Positions 42,654-52,416 of a stretch of DNA of 64,000 nucleotides are shown one piece after another; positions within the stretch are counted from its first letter, which is position 1; the number at the start of each line of letters is the position of its first letter. The translations under genes were made by a program, and so were the position numbers. The notes below the pieces were generated by a model. The model was not told where the DNA came from and ran no database searches. It saw only the letters and a list, made by a program, of their open reading frames with translations. Source of the DNA: Flavobacterium chryseum (GTDB lineage Bacteria; Bacteroidota; Bacteroidia; Flavobacteriales; Flavobacteriaceae); the NCBI RefSeq assembly GCF_004362015.1, contig NZ_SNWW01000009.1, forward strand, positions 62,001-126,000, in the 5' to 3' direction.

Positions 42654-42923
42654 TTTAGTTTGAAAATTAATTTATATGCAAGTTACTCAATTTACTTAAA
42701 AAAAACATGGAAACCAATTAACAAGCTTTTAAACTTATCTTAAAAAGCTACAAATAATTTAATTGTGATTTTAAAATAAAGTATTGAAAAACAGACTTAT
42801 ACATCATTTTTAATTTAAAATTACGTAACTTTAATCTTATAATTTAATACCTGCTTTTAGGTATCTGGATTTGAAACTTTAAACACTGCTTTCGCAAATG
42901 ATTAAATAATAAAATATACTATT

Positions 42924-43130
42924 ATGAATATGCCTTATATCTTAATTCCTGTGCTAACAGGATTAATCTGTGGAATTTTGGGCTACTTATTAGGAAAACT
43001 GAATTCTAAACGCGACAATTCACTTGAAGAAGCACTTCAGGATGATTTAGATGCCTGCAAAGCACATACAAAAAGCTTAAATGCAAAAATTTTATCTTTA
43101 GAAGCTGATTTAGCTCAGAAACAACACTAG
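42924..43130 (+). CDS. Small single-helix membrane protein
   Basis: A 68-residue protein with one N-terminal membrane helix (about 4-25, Gly-rich: LTGLICGILGYLLGKL) followed by a charged, probably coiled-coil tail (SLEEALQDDLDACKAHTKSLNAKILSLEADLAQKQ). Size and pattern look like a genuine small protein, though no family is recognised. It is isolated; the 270 bases upstream hold no recognisable gene. Confidence 0.65.
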   Translation: MNMPYILIPVLTGLICGILGYLLGKLNSKRDNSLEEALQDDLDACKAHTKSLNAKILSLEADLAQKQH

Positions 43131-43178
43131 TACAAGGTTTTTCTACTCTGTCGTTTTTTACTTGTTTCGGCCAGTTTT

Positions 43179-44225
43179 TTATGCTTTATCAAGAAAACTG
43201 GAATCCCACTTTTTTAATGAATTGTACCACAGCTGTCCTTTTTCTACTTCGAGCGGACAATCAAAATTATTAGTATAAAGACCTCCGGTTCCTAAACCTT
43301 GAGGCATTTGAGAATTTTGTAAAAATGTCCATTGTGCAATCGCATTCAGGCCAATATTACTTTCTAATGCAGATGTTATCCACCAGCCAATTTTATATTT
43401 ATTAGCCAATGTTATCCATTCCTGAGTTCCTCTAAAACCTCCTATAAAACTTGGTTTAAGAATAATGTATTGTGGTTTGATTTGCTGAAGTAATTTTTCT
43501 TTTCCTTCTAATGAAAAAATGCCTATTAGTTCTTCATCTAAAGCTATTGGAAACGGAGTGGTTTTGCAAAGATTTTTCATTGCTTCGATATTTCCTTTTT
43601 TAATAGGCTGTTCTATGCTATGTAGCTGAAATTTATTGAGTTGATTTAATCTATCTAAAGCTTCGTTTAAACAAAATGCGCCATTAGCATCTACTCTTAT
43701 TTCTATTTGTTCAGCAGAAAAATGGCTTCGAATAAATTCTAATAATGCTAATTCCTTTTGAAAATCAATTGCTCCAATTTTGAGTTTGATACAGTTAAAT
43801 CCGTCGGCTAATTTCTCTTCTATCTGCTGTTTCATGAAAGAAGCTTCTCCCATCCAAACCAAACCATTTATTACAATTGACTTGGAACTATTTGTAAATT
43901 CAGAAGGAAATAATAAATATGGATTTTGACTTTTTAAGGATAAAAAAGCCATTTCTATGCCGAATTGTATGGATGGAAATTCTAATAGAGATTCCCAAAG
44001 TGCCGTTTCTCCCAAATGAATATTTTCACACGTCCATTTTAGTTTTTCTTCGTAATCATCTCTGTCATCTGCACTTAAACCACGTAAAATACCACACTCG
44101 CCTATTCCTTTTTTACCGTTTTCTTCAAGAACAATAAACCAGGTTTCTTTTTCGGTCATAATGCCGCGAGAAGTTCCGGACGGGCGCTTAAACTCGAGCA
44201 TGTATTTATGGTAAGTTGCTTTCAT
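43179..44225 (-). CDS. menC: o-Succinylbenzoate synthase
   Basis: Menaquinone pathway dehydratase of the enolase superfamily. The 348-residue protein shows the catalytic K-x-K in CIKLKIGA, metal ligands in EIRVDANGAF (Asp), SIEQPI (Glu) and ALDEELIG (Asp/Glu), and the second catalytic Lys in YIILKPSFIGGF. It belongs to the men gene set spread across 43-52 kb, all on the minus strand; menE is not seen in the window. Confidence 0.92.
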   Translation of the reverse strand: MKATYHKYMLEFKRPSGTSRGIMTEKETWFIVLEENGKKGIGECGILRGLSADDRDDYEEKLKWTCENIHLGETALWESLLEFPSIQFGIEMAFLSLKSQNPYLLFPSEFTNSSKSIVINGLVWMGEASFMKQQIEEKLADGFNCIKLKIGAIDFQKELALLEFIRSHFSAEQIEIRVDANGAFCLNEALDRLNQLNKFQLHSIEQPIKKGNIEAMKNLCKTTPFPIALDEELIGIFSLEGKEKLLQQIKPQYIILKPSFIGGFRGTQEWITLANKYKIGWWITSALESNIGLNAIAQWTFLQNSQMPQGLGTGGLYTNNFDCPLEVEKGQLWYNSLKKWDSSFLDKA

Positions 44226-44323
44226 AGAAATATTTTTTCACCATATAAGTTATATAAGTTCATTAAACTTTACGCCAATTTTGAGCTTAAATTTTCTTAT
44301 ATAACTTATATGGTAGAAAAGAT

Positions 44324-45526
44324 TTAATTAAAAAGATTTAAAACACGTTCAAAATCTTTTGATGGTAATCCTGCTTTCTGGAAAATGGTAAAGTCCTGTT
44401 TTGTTTTCTCTGTCCAGCTCAAACTATCAGTTACGTTTTGAGTTTGATATTTTTTGTAGATTGCTTTTGCTTCGCTATAATCGTCACTTACCAAATAAAC
44501 ATGCGCTAAATTTAGTTTTACCAATAATTCTGTATCGTCAAGCTTTTCACCTTCTTTTAAAGATTTAATTGCTTTTGCATATTGCTTTGTTAAAATATAG
44601 CAATAACCAATTGAACTGTAATCAATTGCTGTTGCTTTTCCATCATTAATTATAGTATTTAATTTCGGAATTGCTTCGTTGTATTTCTGTAATTTTATTA
44701 ATGTTGCTGCTTGTGTTCTTAAATCGTTATAAACGTTTTTTGAAATAGCGGCATCGTTATAACATAGATTACCGAAATCTTTATACACTTTGTTTTTTTC
44801 GATTGGTAATAATTTCTGAAACTCCGTATAACGGTATTGTTTCATTATTTTTTCTAAAATGCAAACGCAAAAATCATCAGAATCGGCCATTTTTTGTGCC
44901 ATCGTTGATGTTTTGCACAAACTTATAATTTCATTTTTATTATCCTGATTCCAACCGCGATTTAGTTTTGTATCAACCCAAGGCACGACTTCTAAAACTA
45001 TTTTTTGGCTTAAAACCCAGTTTTTGCTATGAAATCCAAAATAAATGTTACTAATATTCTGTCCCAGACAAGATGATTTATCTAAAGATAATCGTTTGGC
45101 ATCTTTGCTAATAGGTTCTTCTTGTGCATAACACGCTTTATTTGTTTTACCATCATCAACATACTTTTTTACATCATCGTTTGAAGTAAAAAGTGCATAC
45201 GTACACGTGTCATCGCCTGAAATTTTAGACATTATAAAAACCGCTCCGGCAGAACCCTGACTGATTCCGGTTGGGTCCGGAATTGCTTTCAAAACGGAAA
45301 CCAAACTATTTGCCATTTGTTGGTTCTCATCTAAAAGTGTAACTCTGTAAACAATTTCAGTTGTACCTACTGGTAAATCTTCTGTTTTAAGGGTTATTCT
45401 ATCACGGGCGTACGCAATAATTTCTTTTGTAGTTGCACGTTCTTTGTCCCAATAACCGTCTTTTTGGGCGAATGTGTTGTATGAAATTGTAATTAAAAAA
45501 AATAGGGCTAATCTTTTTAAATTCAT
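44324..45526 (-). CDS. Secreted TPR-containing protein
   Basis: A 400-residue exported protein (signal peptide MNLKRLALFFLITISYNTFAQ). The first 190 residues form an unassigned domain, then come Cys-containing helices (DSDDFCVCILEKIMKQYRYTEFQKL, a pattern found in Bacteroidota secreted proteins), and two or three TPR units at about 280-370 (YNEAIPKLNTIINDG, YAKAIKSLKEGEKLDDTE). No known function. It lies 98 bases upstream of menC on the same strand. Confidence 0.8.
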   Translation of the reverse strand: MNLKRLALFFLITISYNTFAQKDGYWDKERATTKEIIAYARDRITLKTEDLPVGTTEIVYRVTLLDENQQMANSLVSVLKAIPDPTGISQGSAGAVFIMSKISGDDTCTYALFTSNDDVKKYVDDGKTNKACYAQEEPISKDAKRLSLDKSSCLGQNISNIYFGFHSKNWVLSQKIVLEVVPWVDTKLNRGWNQDNKNEIISLCKTSTMAQKMADSDDFCVCILEKIMKQYRYTEFQKLLPIEKNKVYKDFGNLCYNDAAISKNVYNDLRTQAATLIKLQKYNEAIPKLNTIINDGKATAIDYSSIGYCYILTKQYAKAIKSLKEGEKLDDTELLVKLNLAHVYLVSDDYSEAKAIYKKYQTQNVTDSLSWTEKTKQDFTIFQKAGLPSKDFERVLNLFN

Positions 45527-45620
45527 ATTGATAGATGATTTGTTATTTCATTTTGGTTTCTCTTTAATCGAAATGACATATATTATGCCAAAAATAATTT
45601 TCTTATGAAACCGATTGTCT

Positions 45621-45700
45621 TAGCCCCGATAGAGGCGGTATACTTTTTTGAGGAGATTTTTCATCGACTTAAAAAAGATATAGCCGAAAGCGGGATTAGC
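45621..45700. repeat. Dispersed repeat hairpin (AGCCCCGATAG...GCGGGATTAGC type)
   Basis: An imperfect 80-base hairpin: the left arm (45621-45649) begins TAGCCCCGATAG and ends in CTTTTTT; the right arm (45671-45700) begins AAAAAAGATATAGCC and ends GCGGGATTAGC. From memory this matches a repeat family common between genes in Flavobacterium. The 60-codon ORF that crosses it is not a gene. Confidence 0.65.
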
Positions 45701-45731
45701 TCCTTCTTCGACTTCGCTCAGGATGAAAATA

Positions 45732-46409
45732 TTACAATTCTATCGATTCTCCTATTTCTAAAAGCATCAAATCTTTTCCTTTATTAAAAAACTTACGGAT
45801 TGCATCTTCGTGATTGATTTCGATATAACCAAAAGTATCAAAATGATAGCCTAGAATTTTATCGCATTCTACAAAATCTGAAGCGATGATTGCATCTTCA
45901 ACATCCATTGTAAAATTATTTCCGATTGGAAAAATGGCTAAATCTAATTTTGTTCGTAACGGAATCAACTTCATATCGTATGTAAGTGCTGTATCTCCGG
46001 CAATGTAAATGTTTTTGTGTTCGCCTTCGATCACGAAACCACCGGGATTTCCGCCGTAACTTCCGTCAGGAAATGAACTTGAATGAATTGCGTTTACATA
46101 TTTTACTTTTCCAAAATCAAAACTCCAGCTTCCGCCATGATTCATAGGATGCGCGTTAAGTCCTTGTTTAGCATAATAACTTGTTATTTCTGCATTTGAA
46201 ACTATAACGGCATTCGTACGGTTTGCAATAGCCTCAACGTCAAGAACGTGGTCGCCATGTGCATGTGTCAGTAAAATATAATCTGCTTTTAATGTGTTTA
46301 TGTCGATTGCTGCCGCTTTCGGATTTCCAGTAATAAATGGGTCAACGATAATGTGTTTTCCTCCAACTTCGATGCCTAAAGATGCGTGTCCGTAAAATGT
46401 AATTTTCAT
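45732..46409 (-). CDS. UPF0173-type metal-dependent hydrolase (MBL fold)
   Basis: A 225-residue metallo-beta-lactamase-fold hydrolase. The metal motif THAHGDHVLD is at about 48-57; further ligands lie in MNHGGSW, IYIAGDTAL and LGYHFDTFG. The lack of export signal and the length match UPF0173. The substrate is unknown. It follows menA by 28 bases, a linkage repeated in many flavobacteria. Confidence 0.9.
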   Translation of the reverse strand: MKITFYGHASLGIEVGGKHIIVDPFITGNPKAAAIDINTLKADYILLTHAHGDHVLDVEAIANRTNAVIVSNAEITSYYAKQGLNAHPMNHGGSWSFDFGKVKYVNAIHSSSFPDGSYGGNPGGFVIEGEHKNIYIAGDTALTYDMKLIPLRTKLDLAIFPIGNNFTMDVEDAIIASDFVECDKILGYHFDTFGYIEINHEDAIRKFFNKGKDLMLLEIGESIEL

Positions 46410-46437
46410 TTTTGTAAATTTTAAAGTTGAACTTGTT

Positions 46438-47400
46438 TTATCTTCCGCCTAAGAAAAGGTTAACAATAATGTCTGAAATTAATGAAATCATACATACTGT
46501 TAATAATATTGAAAGCAAAAATGTACTAAGCGCCAGTTTTTTTAATTCCGGATCTAACAGCTTAGGATCTTGGTTTTTATAAACAGTAATTAAATGTTTG
46601 GTTAAAGGAATATAAGCCAATAAAAACAAATACTGATCGAAATTATAATCGCTTAAAACAGCAAAAATAACAACCAAAAGCATTGCGGTAATGATCAGGG
46701 TAAAATGGTAAATTTTTGCTTTTTTGCCACCAATTTGCACTACGATTGTATTCTTTCCGGATTTTTTATCTGATTCTTCGTCACGCATATTGTTCAGGTT
46801 TAAAACCCCAACGCTTAACAAACCAATTGAAATTGCCGGTAAGATTAAAATCGGATCAACTTCTTTTGAATATAAAAAGTTAACGCCCAATGTGCTTACA
46901 AGTCCGAAGAAAACAAATACAAAAAGGTCTCCAAATCCTTTATAACCATAAGCTGAATTTCCAACGGTATAACGAATTGCAGAAGCAATTGCAGCGATGC
47001 CAAGCAATAAGAAAAAGATGGAGTAAACAAAATTTGTTTGTCCAAACGCAAAATAGATTAAGGTAATTGCGGCTAATAATGTTAATATAGAAGTTATTAT
47101 TATGGCTTTTTTCATAGCCTGAGGCGTGATTACACCACTCTGAATTGCTCTTGCAGGTCCAACTCTATCCGCGTTATCCGTACCTTTTACACCGTCTCCG
47201 TAGTCGTTTGCGAAATTTGATAAAATCTGCAAACCAAGTGTTGTTAAAAGTGCAAAACCAAAAATTTTCCAGCTAAAAACTTCGGTTGGAGTATTAATGG
47301 TTTCGGTTGGGTTAGATAAAGCATAAATACTTCCTACTATAATTCCAGAAACTGATAAAGGTAATGTGCGTAATCTGGCGGCTTCAATCCAATGTTTCAT
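46438..47400 (-). CDS. menA: 1,4-Dihydroxy-2-naphthoate polyprenyltransferase
   Basis: Attaches the polyprenyl chain in menaquinone synthesis; inner membrane. The 320-residue UbiA-type protein has about nine helices and the two Asp-rich motifs: NDYGDGVKGTDNADRVGPARA (about 65-85) and NNMRDEESDKKSGKNT (about 202-217). Both are intact. It is upstream of the UPF0173 gene and downstream of menB on the same strand. Confidence 0.93.
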   Translation of the reverse strand: MKHWIEAARLRTLPLSVSGIIVGSIYALSNPTETINTPTEVFSWKIFGFALLTTLGLQILSNFANDYGDGVKGTDNADRVGPARAIQSGVITPQAMKKAIIITSILTLLAAITLIYFAFGQTNFVYSIFFLLLGIAAIASAIRYTVGNSAYGYKGFGDLFVFVFFGLVSTLGVNFLYSKEVDPILILPAISIGLLSVGVLNLNNMRDEESDKKSGKNTIVVQIGGKKAKIYHFTLIITAMLLVVIFAVLSDYNFDQYLFLLAYIPLTKHLITVYKNQDPKLLDPELKKLALSTFLLSILLTVCMISLISDIIVNLFLGGR

Positions 47401-47527
47401 TTATTTTTGATTTAGATTTTAGTCCCGAACCCTCGGGATAGATTTTAGATAGATACATAGTTACATTCTGAATTTAAATTGCAAATTTTAAAAATCTAAA
47501 AGCTGCAATCGAAAATCTAAAATATTT

Positions 47528-48361
47528 TTATGGAAGCCATTTATTTTCTCCAAAGTTTGGTTTTCTTTTTTCTAAAAAGGCATTTCTACCTTCTTTTGCT
47601 TCTTCGGTCATATAGGCCAAACGGGTTGCTTCGCCGGCAAAAACCTGCTGACCAACCATTCCGTCGTCTGTAAGGTTCATGGCGAATTTTAGCATTTTTA
47701 TAGATGTTGGCGATTTTTGAAGAATTTCCTGCGCCCATTCATAAGCAGTATCTTCTAATTCATCATGCGGAATTACAGCATTTACCATTCCCATATCCAT
47801 TGCTTCCTGAGCCGAATAATTTCTCCCTAAAAAGAAAATTTCACGCGCTTTTTTCTGTCCGACCATTTTAGCTAAATAAGCAGATCCGTATCCACCATCA
47901 AAACTGGTTACATCGGCATCTGTTTGTTTAAAAATAGCATGTTCTTTACTCGCCAAAGTCATGTCGCAAACTACGTGCAAACTGTGTCCGCCACCAACTG
48001 CCCATCCCGGAACAACTGCAATAACTACTTTTGGCATAAAGCGAATTAAACGCTGTACTTCAAGAATATTTAAGCGATGCTGACCGTCTTCTCCAACATA
48101 ACCCTGATGTCCGCGGGCATTTTGATCTCCGCCGCTACAAAAAGAATAAACTCCGTCTTTGGTCGAAGGACCTTCTGCAGAAAGCAAAACTACTCCTATT
48201 GACGTATCTTCTTGTGCATCGTAAAAAGCCTGGTATAATTCTGAAGTTGTTTTTGGGCGGAAAGCATTTCTAACGTTTGGTCTGTTAAAAGCGATTCTTG
48301 CAACTCCGTTACATTTTTTGTAGGTTATATCTTCAAATTCTCTGGCAGTAATCCAATCCAT
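47528..48361 (-). CDS. menB: 1,4-Dihydroxy-2-naphthoyl-CoA synthase
   Basis: Crotonase-fold enzyme that closes the naphthoate ring. The 277-residue protein shows NRPNVRNAFRPKTTSEL, the oxyanion segment YSFCSGGDQNARG, VPGWAVGGGHSLHVVCDMTLAS, and the MenB-specific VTSFDGGYGSAYLAKMVGQKKAREIFFLG block carrying the catalytic Asp/Tyr region. Length is standard. It sits between menA and a gene-free 0.8-kb stretch. Confidence 0.95.
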   Translation of the reverse strand: MDWITAREFEDITYKKCNGVARIAFNRPNVRNAFRPKTTSELYQAFYDAQEDTSIGVVLLSAEGPSTKDGVYSFCSGGDQNARGHQGYVGEDGQHRLNILEVQRLIRFMPKVVIAVVPGWAVGGGHSLHVVCDMTLASKEHAIFKQTDADVTSFDGGYGSAYLAKMVGQKKAREIFFLGRNYSAQEAMDMGMVNAVIPHDELEDTAYEWAQEILQKSPTSIKMLKFAMNLTDDGMVGQQVFAGEATRLAYMTEEAKEGRNAFLEKRKPNFGENKWLP

Positions 48362-49033
48362 TGCTATTTGTTTTGTTTTAAAATTATAGCGTAAAAATAA
48401 AGCATTTTTATATTTTTACCTACTCAATTTGCTTTAAGTCTTTGTGAAAATGTCTCCGAATGTTAACAATTAGTATTTACTTACAAAAAATAACATTATT
48501 TAACATTGGATATAAAAAAAAAGAATTAATTTTATACTCTAGAAATCAATGAGATACATTTTATTTCATTCTTTTCAGATTGATTTTCTTTCACTGATTT
48601 ATTAACCTAAAAAATGATTTTTTTGAGAAAATTTAAAAAATTTGTCGCTCATTTTTTTGGGGTTTTAAATGCTAAAACTTTAATTGATGAGCAAATGGTT
48701 TATTCGTTTGTTGAAACTTCAAAAAAGAGATAGTAACACCTATGGTTAAAAGAATAGAATTGTTTATTCAATTTGTCTAAAAGGATTACGATAATGGGGA
48801 CTTAATTAAAAATTGAAGTGCTTTCTATAAATATATATCCAACTAAATGGTTCTGCCGTGAAATTGATTTTTTGCTTTTAATACGAATGCATTAGACTAT
48901 TTAAAGACATACAAAAAGGATCAAAGAAGTAATTTCTAAAATTTTTAAAGCTTTTATTTTTTTGATTGATTCGAATAATTTTATTTCTGTTTTTTTTTAA
49001 TTACAATTTTTTTTAAAACTAGAATAAAAAAGG
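48362..49033. other. Gene-poor stretch between menB and cvfB-type gene
   Basis: About 670 very AT-rich bases with long T- and A-runs. It should hold the menB promoter on its left side. The only notable ORF is 39 codons at 48614-48733. No RNA family or repeat was recognised. Confidence 0.6.
48614..48733 (+). CDS. Possible small protein, 39 residues
   Basis: A short ORF starting MIFLRKFKKFVAHFFGVLNAK and ending in ETSKKR, amphipathic and basic at the N-terminus. It is the only protein-like ORF in the stretch. No promoter match and no family, so it may be chance. Confidence 0.2.
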   Translation: MIFLRKFKKFVAHFFGVLNAKTLIDEQMVYSFVETSKKR

Positions 49034-49062
49034 GAAAGGCTACTCGTAATGAGTAGCCTTTC
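49034..49062 (-). terminator. Strong hairpin, terminator on the minus strand
   Basis: A 12-bp perfect stem (GAAAGGCTACTC and complement) with a 5-base loop; the T-tract CCCTTTTTTATT follows on the minus strand. With the hairpin at 49090-49139 it forms a tandem terminator after the CvfB-type gene. Confidence 0.75.
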
Positions 49063-49089
49063 TTGTTATAATTGATAAATAAAACCAAT

Positions 49090-49139
49090 AAAAAAATCCA
49101 AATTCCAGCACTATTAGACAAGATGGAATTTGGATTTTT
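49090..49139. terminator. Intrinsic terminator of the CvfB-type gene
   Basis: A 17-bp perfect stem with a 16-base loop between A- and T-tracts, 20 bases after the stop codon. Symmetrical enough to work on both strands. Confidence 0.8.
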
Positions 49140-49159
49140 TTTATTAGAATTTTAAGAAA

Positions 49160-50017
49160 TTATTCTTCTTTTACGAGATAAATTCCATCATCTTTGATTT
49201 CTATCAGTTTTTCTTTGTATAAAGCTCCAATTGCTTTTTTAAAGGTTTTTTTGCTCATTTTCAATACGGTTTTAATATCTTCCGGATGCGAAGCGTCATT
49301 TAAGCGTAAAAACCCTCTGTTGGCTCTTAACTCATCTAAAACCTTTTCTGCATTTGGTTCAATACTCTCATAACCTTGTATTTGCAAAGCAACATCTATT
49401 TTATTATCAGGTCGAATGTTTTTGATATAACCGCGCATTCTGTCGCCGGTTCTAATAGCATCATCATACACTTCATCTTTGTACAATAATCCTTTGTGTT
49501 TTTCATTAATGATAACGTTGATTCCTAATTCGGTAATATGTGAAACTATCAAATCCACTTCTTCACCTTTTTCAACTGTAAGCTCATCGTTCTTTAAAAA
49601 TTGGTTCAATTTACTTGAAGCCACTAAACGATTGGTTTTTTCATCCATATAAAGATAAACCAGGTAGCGTTTTCCTTTTTCCATAGGGCGTGCCTGTTCT
49701 TTAAACGGAACCAGAATATCTTTTTCCATTCCCCAATCCATAAAAGCACCAACCTGATTAATGTAATTTACTCTTAGAAGTGAAAATTCATTTAGTAAAA
49801 TATAAGGTTCAAGCGTTGTTGCGATCGGACGTTGTTCGTGATCCAGGTAAACAAAAACAATAAGCTCTTCGCCTATTTCAAATTCGTTTGGAACATATTT
49901 ATTGGGTAATAATATATCATGAATTCCTTCAGGGTCTTCTTCAGGATTTCCTAAAAATAAACCAACTTTGGTATCACGTAATATGGTAAGTGTATTGTAT
50001 TTTCCTATTTCAATCAT
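49160..50017 (-). CDS. CvfB-type S1-like RNA-binding protein
   Basis: A 285-residue protein of the CvfB family: several OB/S1-like domains (about 1-60, 65-140, 145-215) and a C-terminal winged helix (KTVLKMSKKTFKKAIGALYKEKLIEIKDDGIYLV, about 247-280). The segment YINQVGAFMDWGMEKDILVPF is highly typical. In Gram-positive bacteria CvfB affects virulence gene expression; in Bacteroidota its role is undefined. Located between menB and menD, on the same strand as both. Confidence 0.9.
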   Translation of the reverse strand: MIEIGKYNTLTILRDTKVGLFLGNPEEDPEGIHDILLPNKYVPNEFEIGEELIVFVYLDHEQRPIATTLEPYILLNEFSLLRVNYINQVGAFMDWGMEKDILVPFKEQARPMEKGKRYLVYLYMDEKTNRLVASSKLNQFLKNDELTVEKGEEVDLIVSHITELGINVIINEKHKGLLYKDEVYDDAIRTGDRMRGYIKNIRPDNKIDVALQIQGYESIEPNAEKVLDELRANRGFLRLNDASHPEDIKTVLKMSKKTFKKAIGALYKEKLIEIKDDGIYLVKEE

Positions 50018-50134
50018 TCTAATGAGGTTCTGAGTTGTAAAGCAACTAAGTTTCTAAGGTGCAAATGTACGAAGTTTGAAAATGGTTCAAAGAAATGTTT
50101 TAAATAAATCAACAATTATTGTAATATAAAAAAG

Positions 50135-50160
50135 AAAAGCACCTTATGAAAGGTGCTTTT
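50135..50160 (-). terminator. Intrinsic terminator between DUF2853 and CvfB-type genes
   Basis: An 11-bp stem (AAAAGCACCTT and complement) with a 4-base loop, 25 bases after the DUF2853 stop codon on the minus strand. Confidence 0.75.
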
Positions 50161-50185
50161 TGTAATTCCTGAAGAAATTTAAAAC

Positions 50186-50527
50186 TTATTTATAAACATT
50201 TTCTTTTTTAAAGTGCAAAGTCAGTAAGTAATAAACCACTGCTCTGTGTTTATGTTTGTTTGATTTGCCATATTGTTCTAAAACGGCATGAATTGCAGCA
50301 TCTAATTCAGGTGAATCTTTTAGTCCTAATTTTTTAATTAAAAAATTATTTTTAACCGTTTCTAATTCAGACTTGTCACTTCCTGCAACTGTCGATGCAT
50401 CTGCATTGTAAATTGATGGTCCGCAACCGATTGTTACTTTTGTCAGTAAATCCATATCAGGAGTTACACCACATTTTTCTTTTAAATCTTCTGCATACTT
50501 TTTAATTAATTCTTCTCTTGCACTCAT
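50186..50527 (-). CDS. DUF2853 family protein
   Basis: A 113-residue helical protein matching DUF2853: EELIKKYAEDLKEKCGVTPDMDLLTKVTIGCGPSIYNADA (about 4-43) followed by KNNFLIKKLGLKDSPELDAAI. Function is unknown. It lies 91 bases downstream of menD and is flanked by its own terminator. Confidence 0.92.
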   Translation of the reverse strand: MSAREELIKKYAEDLKEKCGVTPDMDLLTKVTIGCGPSIYNADASTVAGSDKSELETVKNNFLIKKLGLKDSPELDAAIHAVLEQYGKSNKHKHRAVVYYLLTLHFKKENVYK

Positions 50528-50618
50528 AGTAAATTTAATATTGGTTACTTTTTTAATGTCCCAAATATAAAAATTATAAGTATCGAATGATTAATTTTAA
50601 CACTATTTAACTTACAAA

Positions 50619-52280
50619 TTAAATCAGCTCTTTGAAGTACTGTTTTAAGATTGCATCATTTTCAACAGTTGGTGTAAAGACCTCCAATATTCCCGCCACT
50701 TCATCATTTGCATATAAAAGATCAATACCTTCTTTTAAAGTATCTAAATTGGCAGCTGTAAAATAATTCATCTTGTACATCTTGGCTAAATGTTCAGCCG
50801 TCAACTTATGTGATGTTTCAAAATAGGTATTAAAAACAGGTTTTTCTTCATGGCCAGGCAAGATTCTGAAAATTCCTCCTCCTCCATTATTAATCAAAAT
50901 AATTTTAAAGTTTTTAGGAATGTAAGAATTCCATAATGCATTACTATCGTATAAAAAGCTAATATCGCCTGTAATAAAAACGGTTTGCTTCTGGCTTGCA
51001 ACCGAAGCTCCAATTGCTGTAGATGTGCTACCGTCGATTCCGCTGGTTCCTCTGTTGCAGAAAACTTCAATTGAAGGATCAATATCAATTAATTGTGCGT
51101 AGCGAATTGCCGAACTATTGCTTATTTGCAATTGCGAATTGACTGGCAGGGATTCTATTACTTTTTCGAAAACTTTGAAATCTGAAAATGGAATTTTATT
51201 TAAATATTCAATTCGTTTTAACTTTCTCAGATCATAAACTTCTTTTATTTCATCAAAATAATTGCTTTCTGTAAAACTGGCTTTGGTTAGTAATTCATTA
51301 AAGAAATCGTTTGGTTTCATGACAAAATGCTTTGTCAAGGCACCAAATGTATCATAAGCACGTAAGGTATCAACATGCCAATGGTGTTTTGGTTTATACT
51401 TTCGCAAAAAGCCTTTTATTCTTTTTGAAACAATCATTCCACCAAAAGTTACCAGAATTTCAGGATTAAAAGCCTCAAAATCATCATCATCAAAAGGTGT
51501 AATTAAAGTATCGATGCTACTAACAAAATCAGGATGATGTAAGTTTGAAGTAGTTTCTGTTAAAACTACAATTGACGGATCGCTGGCGAAATTTTCAATA
51601 ATTTTTTCGTCGATAGAATTTGCTTCGTTCACACCAACTAAAACTAATTTTCGTTTGGCCGAATTCCAAATAGAAATAAATTCGTCTACATTTTCTATAA
51701 TTTTTGTTCCCATAATTTCTTCAGAATGTGTGATTTTTGGTTCTATAGAAAGTGCTTCAACGGTTTCATACAAAGGCTCTTCGAACGGAGCATTTATGTG
51801 AACCGGTCCTTTTTGAAGAATAGCCGTTTCGATTGCCTGATTAATTTTTAAATCATTTTCTACAGAAGCTTCTTCGGTTAGATTCGCATTAAAAACAGAA
51901 TGATTTTCATAAACATTTTGCTGACGAATAGTTTGGCCGTCTCCAATATCAATTTTACTCTGAGGTCGATCGGCAGAAATCACGATTAACGGAATCTGAC
52001 TGTAAAACGCTTCGGCTACAGCTGGATAATAATTTAACAAAGCTGATCCTGAAGTACATACAATTGCGGTTGGCTGTTTGGTTTGTTGAGCAATTCCTAA
52101 GGCAAAAAATGCAGCACAACGCTCATCTGCAATACTGTAACATTTAAAATTATGATTTTGTGCAAAACCTATAGTTAAAGGAGCATTTCTGGATCCTGGG
52201 GAAATAATAATATTTGTGATTCCTTTTGCTAAACAAATTTCGATAATGCTTTGTGCAAGCGGTATTTTGGGGTAAATCAT
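50619..52280 (-). CDS. menD: 2-Succinyl-5-enolpyruvyl-6-hydroxy-3-cyclohexene-1-carboxylate synthase
   Basis: Thiamine-diphosphate enzyme joining isochorismate and 2-oxoglutarate in menaquinone synthesis. The 553-residue protein shows the N-terminal IISPGSRNAPLTIGF (about 25-39), KQPTAIVCTSGSALLNYYPAVAEA (about 68-91), and the C-terminal ThDP-binding block GASVASQKQTVFITGDISFLYDSNALWN (about 425-452). Start MIYPKIPLAQSIIEIC is standard. First gene of the men region in transcription order. Confidence 0.94.
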   Translation of the reverse strand: MIYPKIPLAQSIIEICLAKGITNIIISPGSRNAPLTIGFAQNHNFKCYSIADERCAAFFALGIAQQTKQPTAIVCTSGSALLNYYPAVAEAFYSQIPLIVISADRPQSKIDIGDGQTIRQQNVYENHSVFNANLTEEASVENDLKINQAIETAILQKGPVHINAPFEEPLYETVEALSIEPKITHSEEIMGTKIIENVDEFISIWNSAKRKLVLVGVNEANSIDEKIIENFASDPSIVVLTETTSNLHHPDFVSSIDTLITPFDDDDFEAFNPEILVTFGGMIVSKRIKGFLRKYKPKHHWHVDTLRAYDTFGALTKHFVMKPNDFFNELLTKASFTESNYFDEIKEVYDLRKLKRIEYLNKIPFSDFKVFEKVIESLPVNSQLQISNSSAIRYAQLIDIDPSIEVFCNRGTSGIDGSTSTAIGASVASQKQTVFITGDISFLYDSNALWNSYIPKNFKIILINNGGGGIFRILPGHEEKPVFNTYFETSHKLTAEHLAKMYKMNYFTAANLDTLKEGIDLLYANDEVAGILEVFTPTVENDAILKQYFKELI

Positions 52281-52416
52281 TCTTATGGCGTATTACTTTT
52301 TTTTAAAGAAAATCGATAATAAAAGATTTCTTTTTAGATAGTACAAAGTTACAAACTTCGCATCGGATTTACTTATAAATTAGGAAGATATTAAGTATGC
52401 TTTTAGAAAAAGGGAA

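Noticed and set aside
45605-45787. 60-codon plus-strand ORF
   Set aside because: It is formed by a dispersed repeat hairpin and overlaps the end of the UPF0173 gene.
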